Part shown: positions 7,257 through 15,552 of the stretch, piece after piece
Layout of the letters: the number at the start of each line of letters is the position of its first letter
Position numbering within the stretch: the stretch's first letter is position 1
Assembly: GCA_900543795.1 (NCBI GenBank)
Contig: UQSH01000030.1
Coordinates: forward strand, 1 to 21,504
Direction of reading: 5' to 3'
Length of the DNA stretch: 21,504 nt
Source of the DNA: an uncultured Oscillospiraceae bacterium
GTDB taxonomy: Bacteria > Bacillota > Clostridia > Oscillospirales > Acutalibacteraceae
Position numbers and translations under genes: made by a program
Notes under the pieces: generated by a model
Database searches by the model: none
Told to the model about the DNA's origin: nothing
The model's input: only the letters and a program-made list of their open reading frames with translations

Positions 7257-9692
7257 TTAATCCCTGTAATCCTCAACAATATAGCATTCAAAGATATCGC
7301 CCGGCTTCAAATCATCCCAGTCCTCAAGAGAGATACCGCATTCATAGCCGGAGGAAACCTCTTTAACATCATCTTTAAATCTTTTAAGGCTCTTAATGCC
7401 CGTTTCTGCGATCTGCTTGCCGTCTCTTATAACTCTAACCCTACCGGCCTTGCGGACTGTTCCGCTTGTTACGAGAGAGCCTGCGATTGAGCCAACGCTT
7501 GAAAGAGTATAAATCTCACGAACCTCAACGGTTCCCGTATCAACATTACGGTGCTTAACGGAGCGCATACCCTTCATTGCGGCTTCAATATCCTCAATTG
7601 CATCGTATATAATATCATACTGCTTAATTTCAATGCCGTCTCTTGCCGCATTATCGGCAGCAACCTGCTCAACGCCCGTTGCAAAGGCAACAATGATTGC
7701 ATTTGAAGCGTTTGCAAGCATAACATCGGAATCGTTTACCGCACCTACTGCACCGTGAATAATCTTAACTCTTACCTCATCGTTTTCAATTTTGAGAAGC
7801 GACTGCTTAACCGCTTCAACAGAGCCCTGAACATCTGCTTTAACTATGATATTAAGCTCCTTGAGCATACCCTCTTCAAGAGTTGAGAAAAGAGTGTCAA
7901 GAGTAACCTTTTGATAAAGCTTAAACTCCTCCTCCTTAGCCTGAGCCTTTCTCTGCTCAACAAGCTGCTTTGCAAGTCTTTCATCAGAAACGGCATTAAA
8001 CTCGTCGCCGCTCATCGGTGCTCTGTCAAGTCCCATAATTTCAACAGGAACAGACGGACCTGCACTGTTAATTTTTTTGCCCTTATAATCGGTCATCGCA
8101 CGGACTCTGCCGACTGCTGTGCCCGCAACAACATAATCACCCGATTTAAGAGTTCCGTTTTGAACAAGGAAGGTTGCAACGGGGCCTCTGCCCTTATCAA
8201 GCTTTGCTTCAATAACAATACCCTTTGCGGTTCTGTTTGGATTTGCTTTAAGCTCGCTCATTTCGGAAACAAGAAGAATGGTTTCAAGCAGCTTATCAAT
8301 TCCCATACCCGTTTTAGCGGAAACGGGAACACAGATAACATCGCCGCCCCATTCCTCAGGAACGAGCTCATGCTCTGTTAACTGCTCCATAATTCTTTCG
8401 GGATTTGCTCCCTCTTTATCCATTTTATTGATTGCAACAATAATTTGAATTTCAGCCGCCTTGGCGTGATTGATAGCCTCTATGGTTTGCGGCATAATAC
8501 CATCGTCTGCGGCAACAACAAGAACTGCAATATCCGTTGCCATGGCACCTCTTGCACGCATTGCCGTGAATGCGGCATGGCCGGGAGTATCAAGGAAGGT
8601 TATCGGCTGGCCGTTTGCAACAACCTGATACGCACCGATAGCCTGAGTTATTCCGCCCGCCTCTGTTGAGGTTACATCTGTGTGTCTAATAGCGTCAAGA
8701 ATTGAGGTTTTACCGTGGTCAACATGGCCCATAACGCAAACAACGGGAGGTCTTGAAACTGCATTTTCATCATCCTCAATATCTTCCTCAATAATTTGCT
8801 CCTCGATTGAAACCTCAATCTTCTTTTCAACCTTTGCGCCAAGCTCTGTTGCAACAATTTCAGCGGTGTCATAATCAATAACCTCGTTTACCGTTGCCAT
8901 AACTCCGAGCACCATAAGCTTTTTGATAACCTCATTTGCGGTCATACGCAGAAGGTTTGCAAGCTCGCCGACTGTGATTTCATCGGGAACCTGAATTTTA
9001 ATCTGCTGCTTCTTTCTTTGCTCCTGTATTCTTGCAAGTCTTTGCTGCTCTGTTTCCTTCTTTGAATGAGCGTGCATTCCCTGAGGCTTTTTCTTTCTGT
9101 ACTGCTTTGACTTTTGATTGAGCTTTTGCTTTTTCTGATAATCGCCCATTGAAGAAGCAGGAGCGATATCCTCATATTTTTGATTATATTTTTCAAGGTC
9201 AACATTATTAACACGGGTGTCAATTCTGCGAGCCTCGCCCTTTGTTCTTGCCTGAGGAGCCTGATTTGCCTTTTTCTTTGCCTTTTCCTCTGCTCTTTTT
9301 GCAGCCTGCTCTGCCATTTGCAGAATTGCCGCTTGGCTTTCTCGCTTTTTATCCTTTGCTGTTTTAGCAGGCTTTTCGCCGTTTGCCTTTTGAGCGCCGG
9401 CACTTTGCTTTTCCTTTTTAGAAGCATTATCGGACTTTGCATTTTCCTCGGGCTTTTTCTCTGCGGCTTTTTTCTTTTTAGCCTTTTCGCCTGATTTGAA
9501 ATATTCATCAAAGCTTTTAACACTACCTAATAAGGTTAACCTTTCAAAAAGTATGTTTAACTCATTTTCTTCGAGGACTGTTGATGCTTTTTTGGCAGGG
9601 CCGTCGCAATAGTTGCCGAGCAGTTCGATGATTTCCTTGTTTGACTTTCCGAAATCCTTGGCAACATCAGAAACCTTAACCTTTATAACCAT
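7257..9692 (-). CDS. infB: Translation initiation factor IF-2
   Basis: An 811-residue IF-2. Residues ~1-55 form a short IF2_N domain (VSDVAKDFGKSNKEIIELL). Residues ~65-220 are a Lys/Ala/Glu/Gln-rich low-complexity linker, followed by a second IF2_N-type domain (TVGELANLLRMTANEVIKKLMVLG). The GTPase domain begins near residue 320 with GHVDHGKTSI (G1), then GITQAIGAY (G2), DTPGHAAF (G3), NKMDKEG (G4) and SAKTG (G5). Domains II, III and IV (initiator-tRNA binding) close the protein. A GGAGGA ribosome binding site precedes the ATG. Confidence 0.98.
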   Translation of the reverse strand: MVIKVKVSDVAKDFGKSNKEIIELLGNYCDGPAKKASTVLEENELNILFERLTLLGSVKSFDEYFKSGEKAKKKKAAEKKPEENAKSDNASKKEKQSAGAQKANGEKPAKTAKDKKRESQAAILQMAEQAAKRAEEKAKKKANQAPQARTKGEARRIDTRVNNVDLEKYNQKYEDIAPASSMGDYQKKQKLNQKSKQYRKKKPQGMHAHSKKETEQQRLARIQEQRKKQQIKIQVPDEITVGELANLLRMTANEVIKKLMVLGVMATVNEVIDYDTAEIVATELGAKVEKKIEVSIEEQIIEEDIEDDENAVSRPPVVCVMGHVDHGKTSILDAIRHTDVTSTEAGGITQAIGAYQVVANGQPITFLDTPGHAAFTAMRARGAMATDIAVLVVAADDGIMPQTIEAINHAKAAEIQIIVAINKMDKEGANPERIMEQLTEHELVPEEWGGDVICVPVSAKTGMGIDKLLETILLVSEMSELKANPNRTAKGIVIEAKLDKGRGPVATFLVQNGTLKSGDYVVAGTAVGRVRAMTDYKGKKINSAGPSVPVEIMGLDRAPMSGDEFNAVSDERLAKQLVEQRKAQAKEEEFKLYQKVTLDTLFSTLEEGMLKELNIIVKADVQGSVEAVKQSLLKIENDEVRVKIIHGAVGAVNDSDVMLANASNAIIVAFATGVEQVAADNAARDGIEIKQYDIIYDAIEDIEAAMKGMRSVKHRNVDTGTVEVREIYTLSSVGSIAGSLVTSGTVRKAGRVRVIRDGKQIAETGIKSLKRFKDDVKEVSSGYECGISLEDWDDLKPGDIFECYIVEDYRD

Positions 9693-9718
9693 ATATCGAA
9701 TTCCTCCTTAATTAGTGT

Positions 9719-10030
9719 TTAATTTTCTGTTAAAGAAATTATTTTTTTACTGAAATTTTCATCGATAACCGCTATTATACCTGCCTTATAGCCGCAGGCA
9801 AAATGAATTTCATCAATTGAAATATCAAGCGGTAAAACGGAAATATTTATTTTGCTTTTATTTAAAGCGAGCGTCATTTCTTTCTTTGACCGTTCGGATA
9901 TATCATTTGCAAAAATCAACAGCTTTGCTTTTGAAGCGTATATTGATTTTAAAGCGGCATCGTGCCCCATAGCAAGCCTGCCCGCTCTTCTTGCAAGTCC
10001 CAAAACGGATAAAAGCTTATTCTTTTCCAT
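9719..10030 (-). CDS. ylxQ: L7Ae-family RNA-binding protein YlxQ
   Basis: About 103 residues with the L7Ae/L30e kink-turn-binding fold: NKLLSVLGLARRAGRLAMGHDAALKSI, KAKLLIFANDISERSKKEM and HFACGYKAGIIAVID. In Firmicutes this gene sits between ylxR and infB and its product binds structured RNA. I start it at the ATG at 10030, which has purine-rich GGAAGAAG upstream and overlaps the end of ylxR by 14 bp; an earlier in-frame ATG at 10072 would add residues (MMTPFMMKWKKKYL) that look like frame-shifted ylxR coding. Confidence 0.9.
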   Translation of the reverse strand: MEKNKLLSVLGLARRAGRLAMGHDAALKSIYASKAKLLIFANDISERSKKEMTLALNKSKINISVLPLDISIDEIHFACGYKAGIIAVIDENFSKKIISLTEN

Positions 10031-10298
10031 TAAGTATTTCTTCTTCCATTTCATCATAAACGGAGTCATCAATCTTCATTGAAAACGCACGCTCGATAGA
10101 TTTTCTTTTTTTAGCCTTTTTCAAGCATTCGGTGCTATTGCAGATATATGCGCCTCTGCCGTTTTTCTTGCCGGTTAAATCTATTGATATTTCGCCCTCG
10201 GGGCTTTTAACAACCCTTATGAGAGAGCGTTTATCAAACATTTCTCCGCAGCCGACGCACATACGCTTAACCTCACGCTTTGCTTTCATATAGTTCAC
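10017..10298 (-). CDS. ylxR: YlxR/RnpM RNA-binding protein (DUF448)
   Basis: A small basic protein with the DUF448 signature: RMCVGCGEMFDKRSLIRVV, a beta segment (GEISIDLTGKKNGRGAYIC), and a C-terminal Lys/Arg-rich helix with a further cysteine (ECLKKAKKRKSIERAF). Homologs bind RNase P RNA and other structured RNA. The GTG at 10298 has AGGA 6 bp upstream; an ATG at 10289 is the alternative, served by AAGG 11 bp away. It lies 12 bp after nusA and overlaps ylxQ. Confidence 0.92.
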   Translation of the reverse strand: MNYMKAKREVKRMCVGCGEMFDKRSLIRVVKSPEGEISIDLTGKKNGRGAYICNSTECLKKAKKRKSIERAFSMKIDDSVYDEMEEEILNGKE

Positions 10299-10310
10299 GG
10301 CCTTTCCTGT

Positions 10311-11369
10311 TTATTCCTCGGAGCCCTCATAAAATCCCGATTCGGGCTTAATATCTATTTTCCAGCCTGTAAGCTTTGCGGCAAGGCGAACATTCTGCCC
10401 CTTATTTCCGATTGCAAGACTGAGCTGATCATCGGGAACTGTTGCACGGCAGGAGCGAATTGATTCATCAACAATCTCAACCTCGCAAACATCTGACGGA
10501 GCGAGCGCCGCAGAAACAAATTCTGCAGGATCCTCACTGTATTTAACAATATCAATTTTTTCTCCGCCGAGTGCCTCAACTATGTTTGAAACACGCTGTC
10601 CCTTAGGGCCGATGCATGCTCCGACGGGATCAATTTCTTCATCCTTGCTGAAAACTGCAATCTTTGACCTTGAGCCTGCTTCTCTTGAAACAGATTTGAT
10701 TTCGATAATTCCCTCATAAATTTCGGGAACCTCTGTTTCAAAAAGCCTTCTGACAAGACCCGGATGAGTTCTTGAAATCATAATCTTCGGGCCTCTGCCG
10801 GAATCCTTAACGTCAACAACAAAAACCTTAATGGGCTGACCGGGCTCATAATGCTCACCCGGAATTTGCTCTGCAACGGGAAGAAGCGTGAGCGACTGAC
10901 CGATTTCAATAAGGGCGCTTCCTGTTTCGGGATCTATTCTGTTTACCGTTCCGGTTAAGAGCTCTTGATTCTTATCCTTAAACTCGGCAAGCTGCAATCC
11001 TCTTTCTGCCTCACGGATACCCTGACGGATAACATGCTTTGCATTCTGCGCAATAATTCTGCCAAACTCTTTTGTTTTGAGCGGAATATCAATAGTTTTT
11101 CCAACCTTTGCGGATTTTCTGATTTTCTGCGCTTCCTCAAGAGTTAAATCCGTGTCAGGATCCTCTATCTCTTCAACAACATTCTTTGTTACATAAACCT
11201 TAATTTTTTCTTTTTCGGGGTCTATATCGCAATGAACGATATCCTTGCCGCCGTAATTATGCTTTGCAGCAACAACTATTGCGGCTGAAATACGCTCATA
11301 AAGATATTCCGCCGGTATTCCTTTTTCAGATTCAAGCATTCTTACTGCTTCAAAAAATTCCTTGCTCAT
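10311..11369 (-). CDS. nusA: Transcription termination/antitermination factor NusA
   Basis: A 352-residue NusA with the N-terminal RNA-polymerase-binding domain (~1-125), an S1 domain (LLTGTVNRIDPETGSALIEIG, ~135-200), and two KH domains (CIGPKGQRVSNIVEALGGEKIDIVKYSEDPAEF and LAIGNKGQNVRLAAKLTGWKIDI). It stops shortly after KH2, lacking the acidic repeats of proteobacterial NusA, as is usual in Firmicutes. It modulates RNA polymerase pausing and intrinsic termination. It lies 23 bp after rimP. Confidence 0.98.
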   Translation of the reverse strand: MSKEFFEAVRMLESEKGIPAEYLYERISAAIVVAAKHNYGGKDIVHCDIDPEKEKIKVYVTKNVVEEIEDPDTDLTLEEAQKIRKSAKVGKTIDIPLKTKEFGRIIAQNAKHVIRQGIREAERGLQLAEFKDKNQELLTGTVNRIDPETGSALIEIGQSLTLLPVAEQIPGEHYEPGQPIKVFVVDVKDSGRGPKIMISRTHPGLVRRLFETEVPEIYEGIIEIKSVSREAGSRSKIAVFSKDEEIDPVGACIGPKGQRVSNIVEALGGEKIDIVKYSEDPAEFVSAALAPSDVCEVEIVDESIRSCRATVPDDQLSLAIGNKGQNVRLAAKLTGWKIDIKPESGFYEGSEE

Positions 11370-11392
11370 TTTTTCCTATCAACCTTTCTTTA

Positions 11393-11881
11393 TTAAATTT
11401 CTTTGTTAAAATCGTTTATATCAAAATCGTCAAGCTTAACATAAGACGCATCTTTTTTATTAACATTTATTTCAGACCCGTCTTTAAGCAAAACGGTTAT
11501 AACGCCGTTTTCATAAGCGGAAAGGGTTCCGCAGAAATCCCTTACATTATCAATCGGTCTTATTGTTCTTAGCATAACGGGCGAGCCGATATATTTTTCG
11601 AAATGCTCATCCTTTTTCAACTCCCTTTCAATGCCGGGTGAACAAACCTCAAGCATATATGATTGGGTAATCGGATCTGCTTCGTCAAGCGGCTTTGTTA
11701 TCAAATGTGTTAAATCAACACAATCATCAACTGAAACGCCTCCCGCCTTATCGATAAAAATCCTCAGATACCAATCGGCACCTTCTTTTTTAAACTCTAC
11801 ATCCCAAAGCTGCAAGCCGAGCTGCTCGGCAAACGGCTCAACGATTTGAGTTACTCTTTGAACAGTATTTTTACCTGCCAT
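11393..11881 (-). CDS. rimP: Ribosome maturation factor RimP
   Basis: RimP with its two domains: an N-terminal part with LGLQLWDVEFKKEGADWYLRIFIDK, GVSVDDCVDLTH and YMLEVCSPGIERELKKDEHFEKYIG, and an Sm-like C-terminal domain (RDFCGTLSAYENGVITVLLKDG). It assists 30S assembly. The start at 11881 follows an excellent GGAGGA; the 35 residues upstream in the same open frame come from the structured leader and are not protein-like. It heads the operon. Confidence 0.96.
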   Translation of the reverse strand: MAGKNTVQRVTQIVEPFAEQLGLQLWDVEFKKEGADWYLRIFIDKAGGVSVDDCVDLTHLITKPLDEADPITQSYMLEVCSPGIERELKKDEHFEKYIGSPVMLRTIRPIDNVRDFCGTLSAYENGVITVLLKDGSEINVNKKDASYVKLDDFDINDFNKEI

Positions 11882-11894
11882 ACTTCCTCCGTTA

Positions 11895-11947
11895 AAACCT
11901 CTCAATAATAATATGAGAGCGGCATTGCTGCCACTCTCAAAAGGTTT
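11895..11947 (-). promoter_or_regulatory. Structured 5' leader of the rimP-infB operon
   Basis: On the minus strand a 10-bp stem (GAGAGTGGCA with TGCCGCTCTC, one G-T pair) with a GCAA tetraloop occupies 11938-11915. The 3' arm of this stem can instead pair with the downstream TGAGAG (CTCTCA at 11919-11914 with 11904-11899). An outer 6-bp helix, AAACCT (11947-11942) with AGGTTT (11900-11895), would close the whole unit just before the ribosome binding site. Two exclusive folds so close to GGAGGA suggest translational or attenuation control. No T-run follows, so a classic terminator is not seen. Confidence 0.6.
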
Positions 11948-11964
11948 GTATTCGTACAATAGAT

Positions 11965-11993
11965 AATATAATATATAAATTATCAAATGTCAA
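11965..11993 (-). promoter_or_regulatory. Sigma-A promoter of the rimP-nusA-infB operon
   Basis: Minus-strand TTGACA (11993-11988) is a perfect -35, followed after 17 bp by TATATT (11970-11965). It begins 5 bp after the GH13 stop codon and lies about 85 bp upstream of the rimP start, leaving the structured leader between. Confidence 0.85.
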
Positions 11994-11998
11994 GCATT

Positions 11999-13897
11999 TT
12001 ATTTAATTCTGTAAACATTTCCCTCATAAGCACGAAGATTTTCCGCAGCTGTGCCCTTTGTTGAAAGCAAAAGCTTGTAATTTGAAACGCTTTGCGGCCT
12101 TTCGGACGGCTTCGGAGAGAGGTTAAGCTCAACATAATAAAGCTCGTTTTCGTATTCACGATAATAACAATAAACGGGATAAGCATTATCCGCAGGGGTG
12201 AATTTTCCGTAAACAAATGCCTTGTTGCTTTTTCTAAGCGCAATTGCCTTTTTGCAAAAATTGAGAACGCTTTGGGGATTTTTCAGTTCATCCTCGGCGT
12301 TATACCGTCTGTAATCCGATGAAACCTTCAACCAGGGATTACCCGTTGTGAAGCCTGCGTTTTCACTATCGCTCCATTGAAACGGGCTTCTTGCATTATC
12401 CCTTGTGCCTGTTTTTGCACGGAAAAAGGCTTTTTCGGGCGACTTACCCTTTTTAATACACTCATTATAAGTATTAACCGCTTCAACATCGTTTATTTCA
12501 TCAATTGATTTAAAATCCACATTGCCCATTGAAAGCTCCTGCCCCTGATAGATATAAGGAGTGCCTCGCAGAGTCATTTCAATAAGCAAACAAGCCTTTG
12601 AAATATCCTCACGGTATGCTCCCGTTTTATCAACCTTTGAAACAATTCGGGGATTATCGTGGTTTTCAAAGAAAACAGCAGGCCAGCAATGATTTGTATA
12701 TCGTGTTTGAAATTTTTCAAACTCCTTCATAACCTTAAAAAGGTCGTAATTATAATTATCGTAATTGGTGTGCCCCTGATTAATAAGAAAATCGAAGTTG
12801 AAAACCGTATCAAGCTCCTTGCGGTAATCTGCGGTAAGCATTTTATCCATTTCTATACCTGCACCGCCGCACTCGCCGACTGTGTAAACATCATAATTGC
12901 CAAAGGTTTTTTCACGCATTTCCCGTAAATAATCGTGAAGCCTCGGACCGTAAAAATAATATTCGGCACCCTTATAGCCCGTTAAAAGTCCGAGAAAAGC
13001 ATTTGCATCGGGAAGCCCCTGTGTTTTGCTGATAAAATTGATAACATCCATTCTGAATCCGTCTATGCCCTTTTCGAGCCACCAATTCATCATTTCATAA
13101 ACGCTTTCACGCACATTTTCATTTTCCCAATTAAGATCCATCTGCTTTTTGCTGAACAGATGCATTGCCCATTGATTGACATTTTCATAATAATTCCAGG
13201 CAGGACCTTTGAAAAGAGAAATCCAATTGTTTGGCGGGGTTTTTCCGCCGTCTGAAGCATCACGCCAAATATAATAATCGTGATACGGATTATCCCTTGA
13301 CTGCTTTGCCTGCTCAAACCATTCGTGCTCATCGCTTGTGTGATTTACAACAAGGTCGATAATCAGCTTCATATTGCGCTTATGTATTTCGCTGAGCATT
13401 AAGTCGAAATCCTCCATCGTTCCGAACTCAGCCATAATTTTTTTGTAATCACGAATATCATAGCCGTTGTCGTCATTAGGTGAATCGTAAAAGGGCGAGC
13501 ACCACAGAGCCGTTACTCCGAGCTCCTGAAGATAATCAAGCTTTTGGATTATTCCCTGCAAATCGCCGATACCGTCGCCGTTACTGTCAAAAAAGGAACG
13601 GGGATAAATTTGATAAATAACCGCTTCCTTCCACCATTTCGGCTCAAGTATGCCTTCGTCGGTTATAATTCCGTCCTTTTCAAGATTAAACATATCGCAA
13701 ACGGTTTGAACCGTTTTTTTATCAAGCAGACCGAGAGTAAAGGTTGAAAGGTGTTTTATTTTAAGCTTTTTGGCAAAGCCCTTGTTCAGTGTTTCAACAG
13801 GGAGCCTTGCGGCAAGCATAAGCTTTTCAAGCATATCCTTTGCCATTGGATTTTCCATTGCCTCTTTCAAGGTTGTTTCAGGTGTTATTTTCAGCAT
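11999..13897 (-). CDS. GH13 alpha-glucosidase (oligo-1,6-glucosidase-like) with N-terminal extension
   Basis: A 632-residue GH13 enzyme. From residue ~88 it follows the oligo-1,6-glucosidase pattern: WWKEAVIYQIYPRSFFDSNGDGIGDL, conserved region I DLVVNH (~181-186), nucleophile Asp284 in GFRMDVINFIS, acid/base Glu342 in TVGECGG, and Asp414 in FFENHDNPR. The Val after the nucleophile is the residue typical of alpha-1,6-specific GH13_31 enzymes, so isomaltose-type oligosaccharides are likely substrates. There is no signal peptide, so it is cytoplasmic. Residues ~1-85 are an extra helical region (TLKEAMENPMAKDMLEKLML) absent from classic members. The ATG at 13897 follows AAAGGGGA; an earlier in-frame ATG (13933) lies within the gdhA terminator. 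Confidence 0.92.
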   Translation of the reverse strand: MLKITPETTLKEAMENPMAKDMLEKLMLAARLPVETLNKGFAKKLKIKHLSTFTLGLLDKKTVQTVCDMFNLEKDGIITDEGILEPKWWKEAVIYQIYPRSFFDSNGDGIGDLQGIIQKLDYLQELGVTALWCSPFYDSPNDDNGYDIRDYKKIMAEFGTMEDFDLMLSEIHKRNMKLIIDLVVNHTSDEHEWFEQAKQSRDNPYHDYYIWRDASDGGKTPPNNWISLFKGPAWNYYENVNQWAMHLFSKKQMDLNWENENVRESVYEMMNWWLEKGIDGFRMDVINFISKTQGLPDANAFLGLLTGYKGAEYYFYGPRLHDYLREMREKTFGNYDVYTVGECGGAGIEMDKMLTADYRKELDTVFNFDFLINQGHTNYDNYNYDLFKVMKEFEKFQTRYTNHCWPAVFFENHDNPRIVSKVDKTGAYREDISKACLLIEMTLRGTPYIYQGQELSMGNVDFKSIDEINDVEAVNTYNECIKKGKSPEKAFFRAKTGTRDNARSPFQWSDSENAGFTTGNPWLKVSSDYRRYNAEDELKNPQSVLNFCKKAIALRKSNKAFVYGKFTPADNAYPVYCYYREYENELYYVELNLSPKPSERPQSVSNYKLLLSTKGTAAENLRAYEGNVYRIK

Positions 13898-13918
13898 TCT
13901 AACATTCCCCTTTCTGTT

Positions 13919-13957
13919 AAAAAAGCAAAACACGCCGTATCCTTTCAGACACGGCGT
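13919..13957 (-). terminator. Rho-independent terminator of gdhA
   Basis: On the minus strand ACGCCGT and ACGGCGT (13957-13951 and 13938-13932) form a 7-bp GC-rich stem, followed by a GTTTTGCTTTTTT tract. It sits 14 bp after the gdhA stop. I see no clear promoter between it and the GH13 start, so some read-through may feed the GH13 gene. Confidence 0.8.
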
Positions 13958-13970
13958 AAAAATTCAAATA

Positions 13971-15326
13971 TCAGTAAATACCCTGCGCCATCATTGCCTC
14001 GGCAACCTTTTCAAAGCCTGCAATATTTGCGCCGGCAACAAGGTCATAGCCAAGCCCGTATTTTTCAGCAGCCGCAACAGAATGATTATGTATATCAATC
14101 ATTGCCTTATGAAGCTTTGAATCAACCTCCTCGGCTGTCCAATTAAGACGCTGACTGTTTTGGCTCATTTCAAGTCCCGAAACGCACACACCGCCTGCAT
14201 TAACCGCCTTTGACGGTGCAACAATCATATCCTTTTGCGCCATAAGATAATCCAGTGCCTCTGCGGTTGTGGGCATATTTGAAACCTCTATATAATATTT
14301 AACGCCGTTTGCACTAATAAGCTTTGCGTCTTCAAAATCAACCTCATTTTGAGTTGCGCAAGGCATAATTATATCAACATTCTTAACTCCCCACGGCTTT
14401 TCGTTTGGATAGAAAACGGCTGACGGGAACTTATCACTATAATCCTGAACTCTGTCTCTTCCGCTTGCACGCATTTCAAGAAGATAATTAATCTTCTCCT
14501 CTGTGCAGATACCGTCCTTATCATAAACATATCCGCCGGGGCCGCTGATTGTGAGCGGAATTGCTCCGAGCTCGTTGAGTTTTTTGATTGCACCCCACGC
14601 AACATTACCGAAGCCTGAAAGAGCAACCCGTTTTCCCTTTATCGTGTCATTTTCATGCTTGAGCACCTCGCAGAGATAATAAACAGCTCCGAAGCCCGTT
14701 GCCTCCGGACGAATTAACGAGCCGCCGTAGGACAATCCCTTGCCCGTTATAACTCCGTTTTCGAAGGCGTCTGTTATGCGTTTATACTGACCGAAAAGAT
14801 AGCCGATTTCCCTTGAGCCAACTCCTATATCTCCCGCAGGAACATCAATATTGGGACCTATATGGCGATAAAGCTCCGTCATAAAGGCTTGACAAAAGCG
14901 CATAATTTCGCCCTTGCTTTTTCCTCTCGGGTCAAAATCAGAGCCGCCCTTTGCTCCTCCCATAGGAAGACCGGTTAGCGAATTTTTAAATGTTTGCTCA
15001 AAGCCGAGGAAATACATAATGCTTGAATTTACACTTGGATGAAAACGCAATCCGCCCTTATAAGGACCGATTGATGAATTAAACTGAACACGATAGCCTC
15101 TGTTTACCCGTGTTTTTCCCTCGTCATCCACCCACGCTATGCGGAAGGTTATAAGGCGGTCAGGCTCAACCATTCGGGTTAAAAGATCATCCTCAACATA
15201 TTCGGGATGCGCCTCTATAACCTTTTCAAGAGATCGAAAAACCTCTTTAACGCACTGAATATATTCAGGCTTTGCGCTGTCTCTTCTTTCAACTGTTTTT
15301 ATTACACCTTCAATATAAGCATTCAT
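13971..15326 (-). CDS. gdhA: NADP-type glutamate dehydrogenase
   Basis: A 451-residue hexameric-type GDH. Substrate and catalytic residues are present: Lys90 in GPYKGGLRFHPSVN, Lys114, Lys126 in LPMGGAKGGSDFDPRGKS, and Asp166 in VPAGDIGVG. The Rossmann motif is GFGNVAWG (~238-245). The C-terminus has NAGGVCVSGLEMSQNSQRLNW, typical of the family. It makes glutamate from 2-oxoglutarate and ammonia, the main ammonium assimilation route in many gut Clostridia. An AAGGGGGGAG ribosome binding site precedes the ATG. Only 35 bp separate it from the dead acetyltransferase, so its promoter is either inside that remnant or upstream. Confidence 0.97.
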   Translation of the reverse strand: MNAYIEGVIKTVERRDSAKPEYIQCVKEVFRSLEKVIEAHPEYVEDDLLTRMVEPDRLITFRIAWVDDEGKTRVNRGYRVQFNSSIGPYKGGLRFHPSVNSSIMYFLGFEQTFKNSLTGLPMGGAKGGSDFDPRGKSKGEIMRFCQAFMTELYRHIGPNIDVPAGDIGVGSREIGYLFGQYKRITDAFENGVITGKGLSYGGSLIRPEATGFGAVYYLCEVLKHENDTIKGKRVALSGFGNVAWGAIKKLNELGAIPLTISGPGGYVYDKDGICTEEKINYLLEMRASGRDRVQDYSDKFPSAVFYPNEKPWGVKNVDIIMPCATQNEVDFEDAKLISANGVKYYIEVSNMPTTAEALDYLMAQKDMIVAPSKAVNAGGVCVSGLEMSQNSQRLNWTAEEVDSKLHKAMIDIHNHSVAAAEKYGLGYDLVAGANIAGFEKVAEAMMAQGIY

Positions 15327-15552
15327 ACAATGCTCCCCCCTTCTTTGAAGTGTAAATATAATTAAACATAGTCTTCAAAATCAGACCGGTTAATTTTTTT
15401 ATCCTTATAATAATATTCCTTATCGTGCTCGGATATTTCTCTTAATACCCTGCACGGATTTCCCACCGCAACGCAATTGGGCGGTATATTCTTTGAAACA
15501 ACGCTTCCTGCTCCTATAACGGAATTATCGCCTATTTCGGCGAACATTTCCT

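Noticed and set aside
7911..9523. Several open frames of 60-190 codons inside infB, both strands
   Set aside because: They lie entirely within the well-conserved infB frame and have low-complexity Leu/Cys/Phe- or Lys/Arg-rich compositions expected from the shadow of its Lys/Ala-rich linker.
11882..11986. N-terminal extension of rimP (MIIYILYYLLYEYKPFE...)
   Set aside because: It translates the leader hairpins; the first good ribosome binding site, GGAGGA, is directly ahead of the ATG at 11881, which starts the conserved RimP sequence.
13898..13933. 12-residue N-terminal extension of the GH13 enzyme (MFCFFNRKGNVR)
   Set aside because: Its start lies in the gdhA terminator stem and has no ribosome binding site, while AAAGGGGA serves the ATG at 13897.
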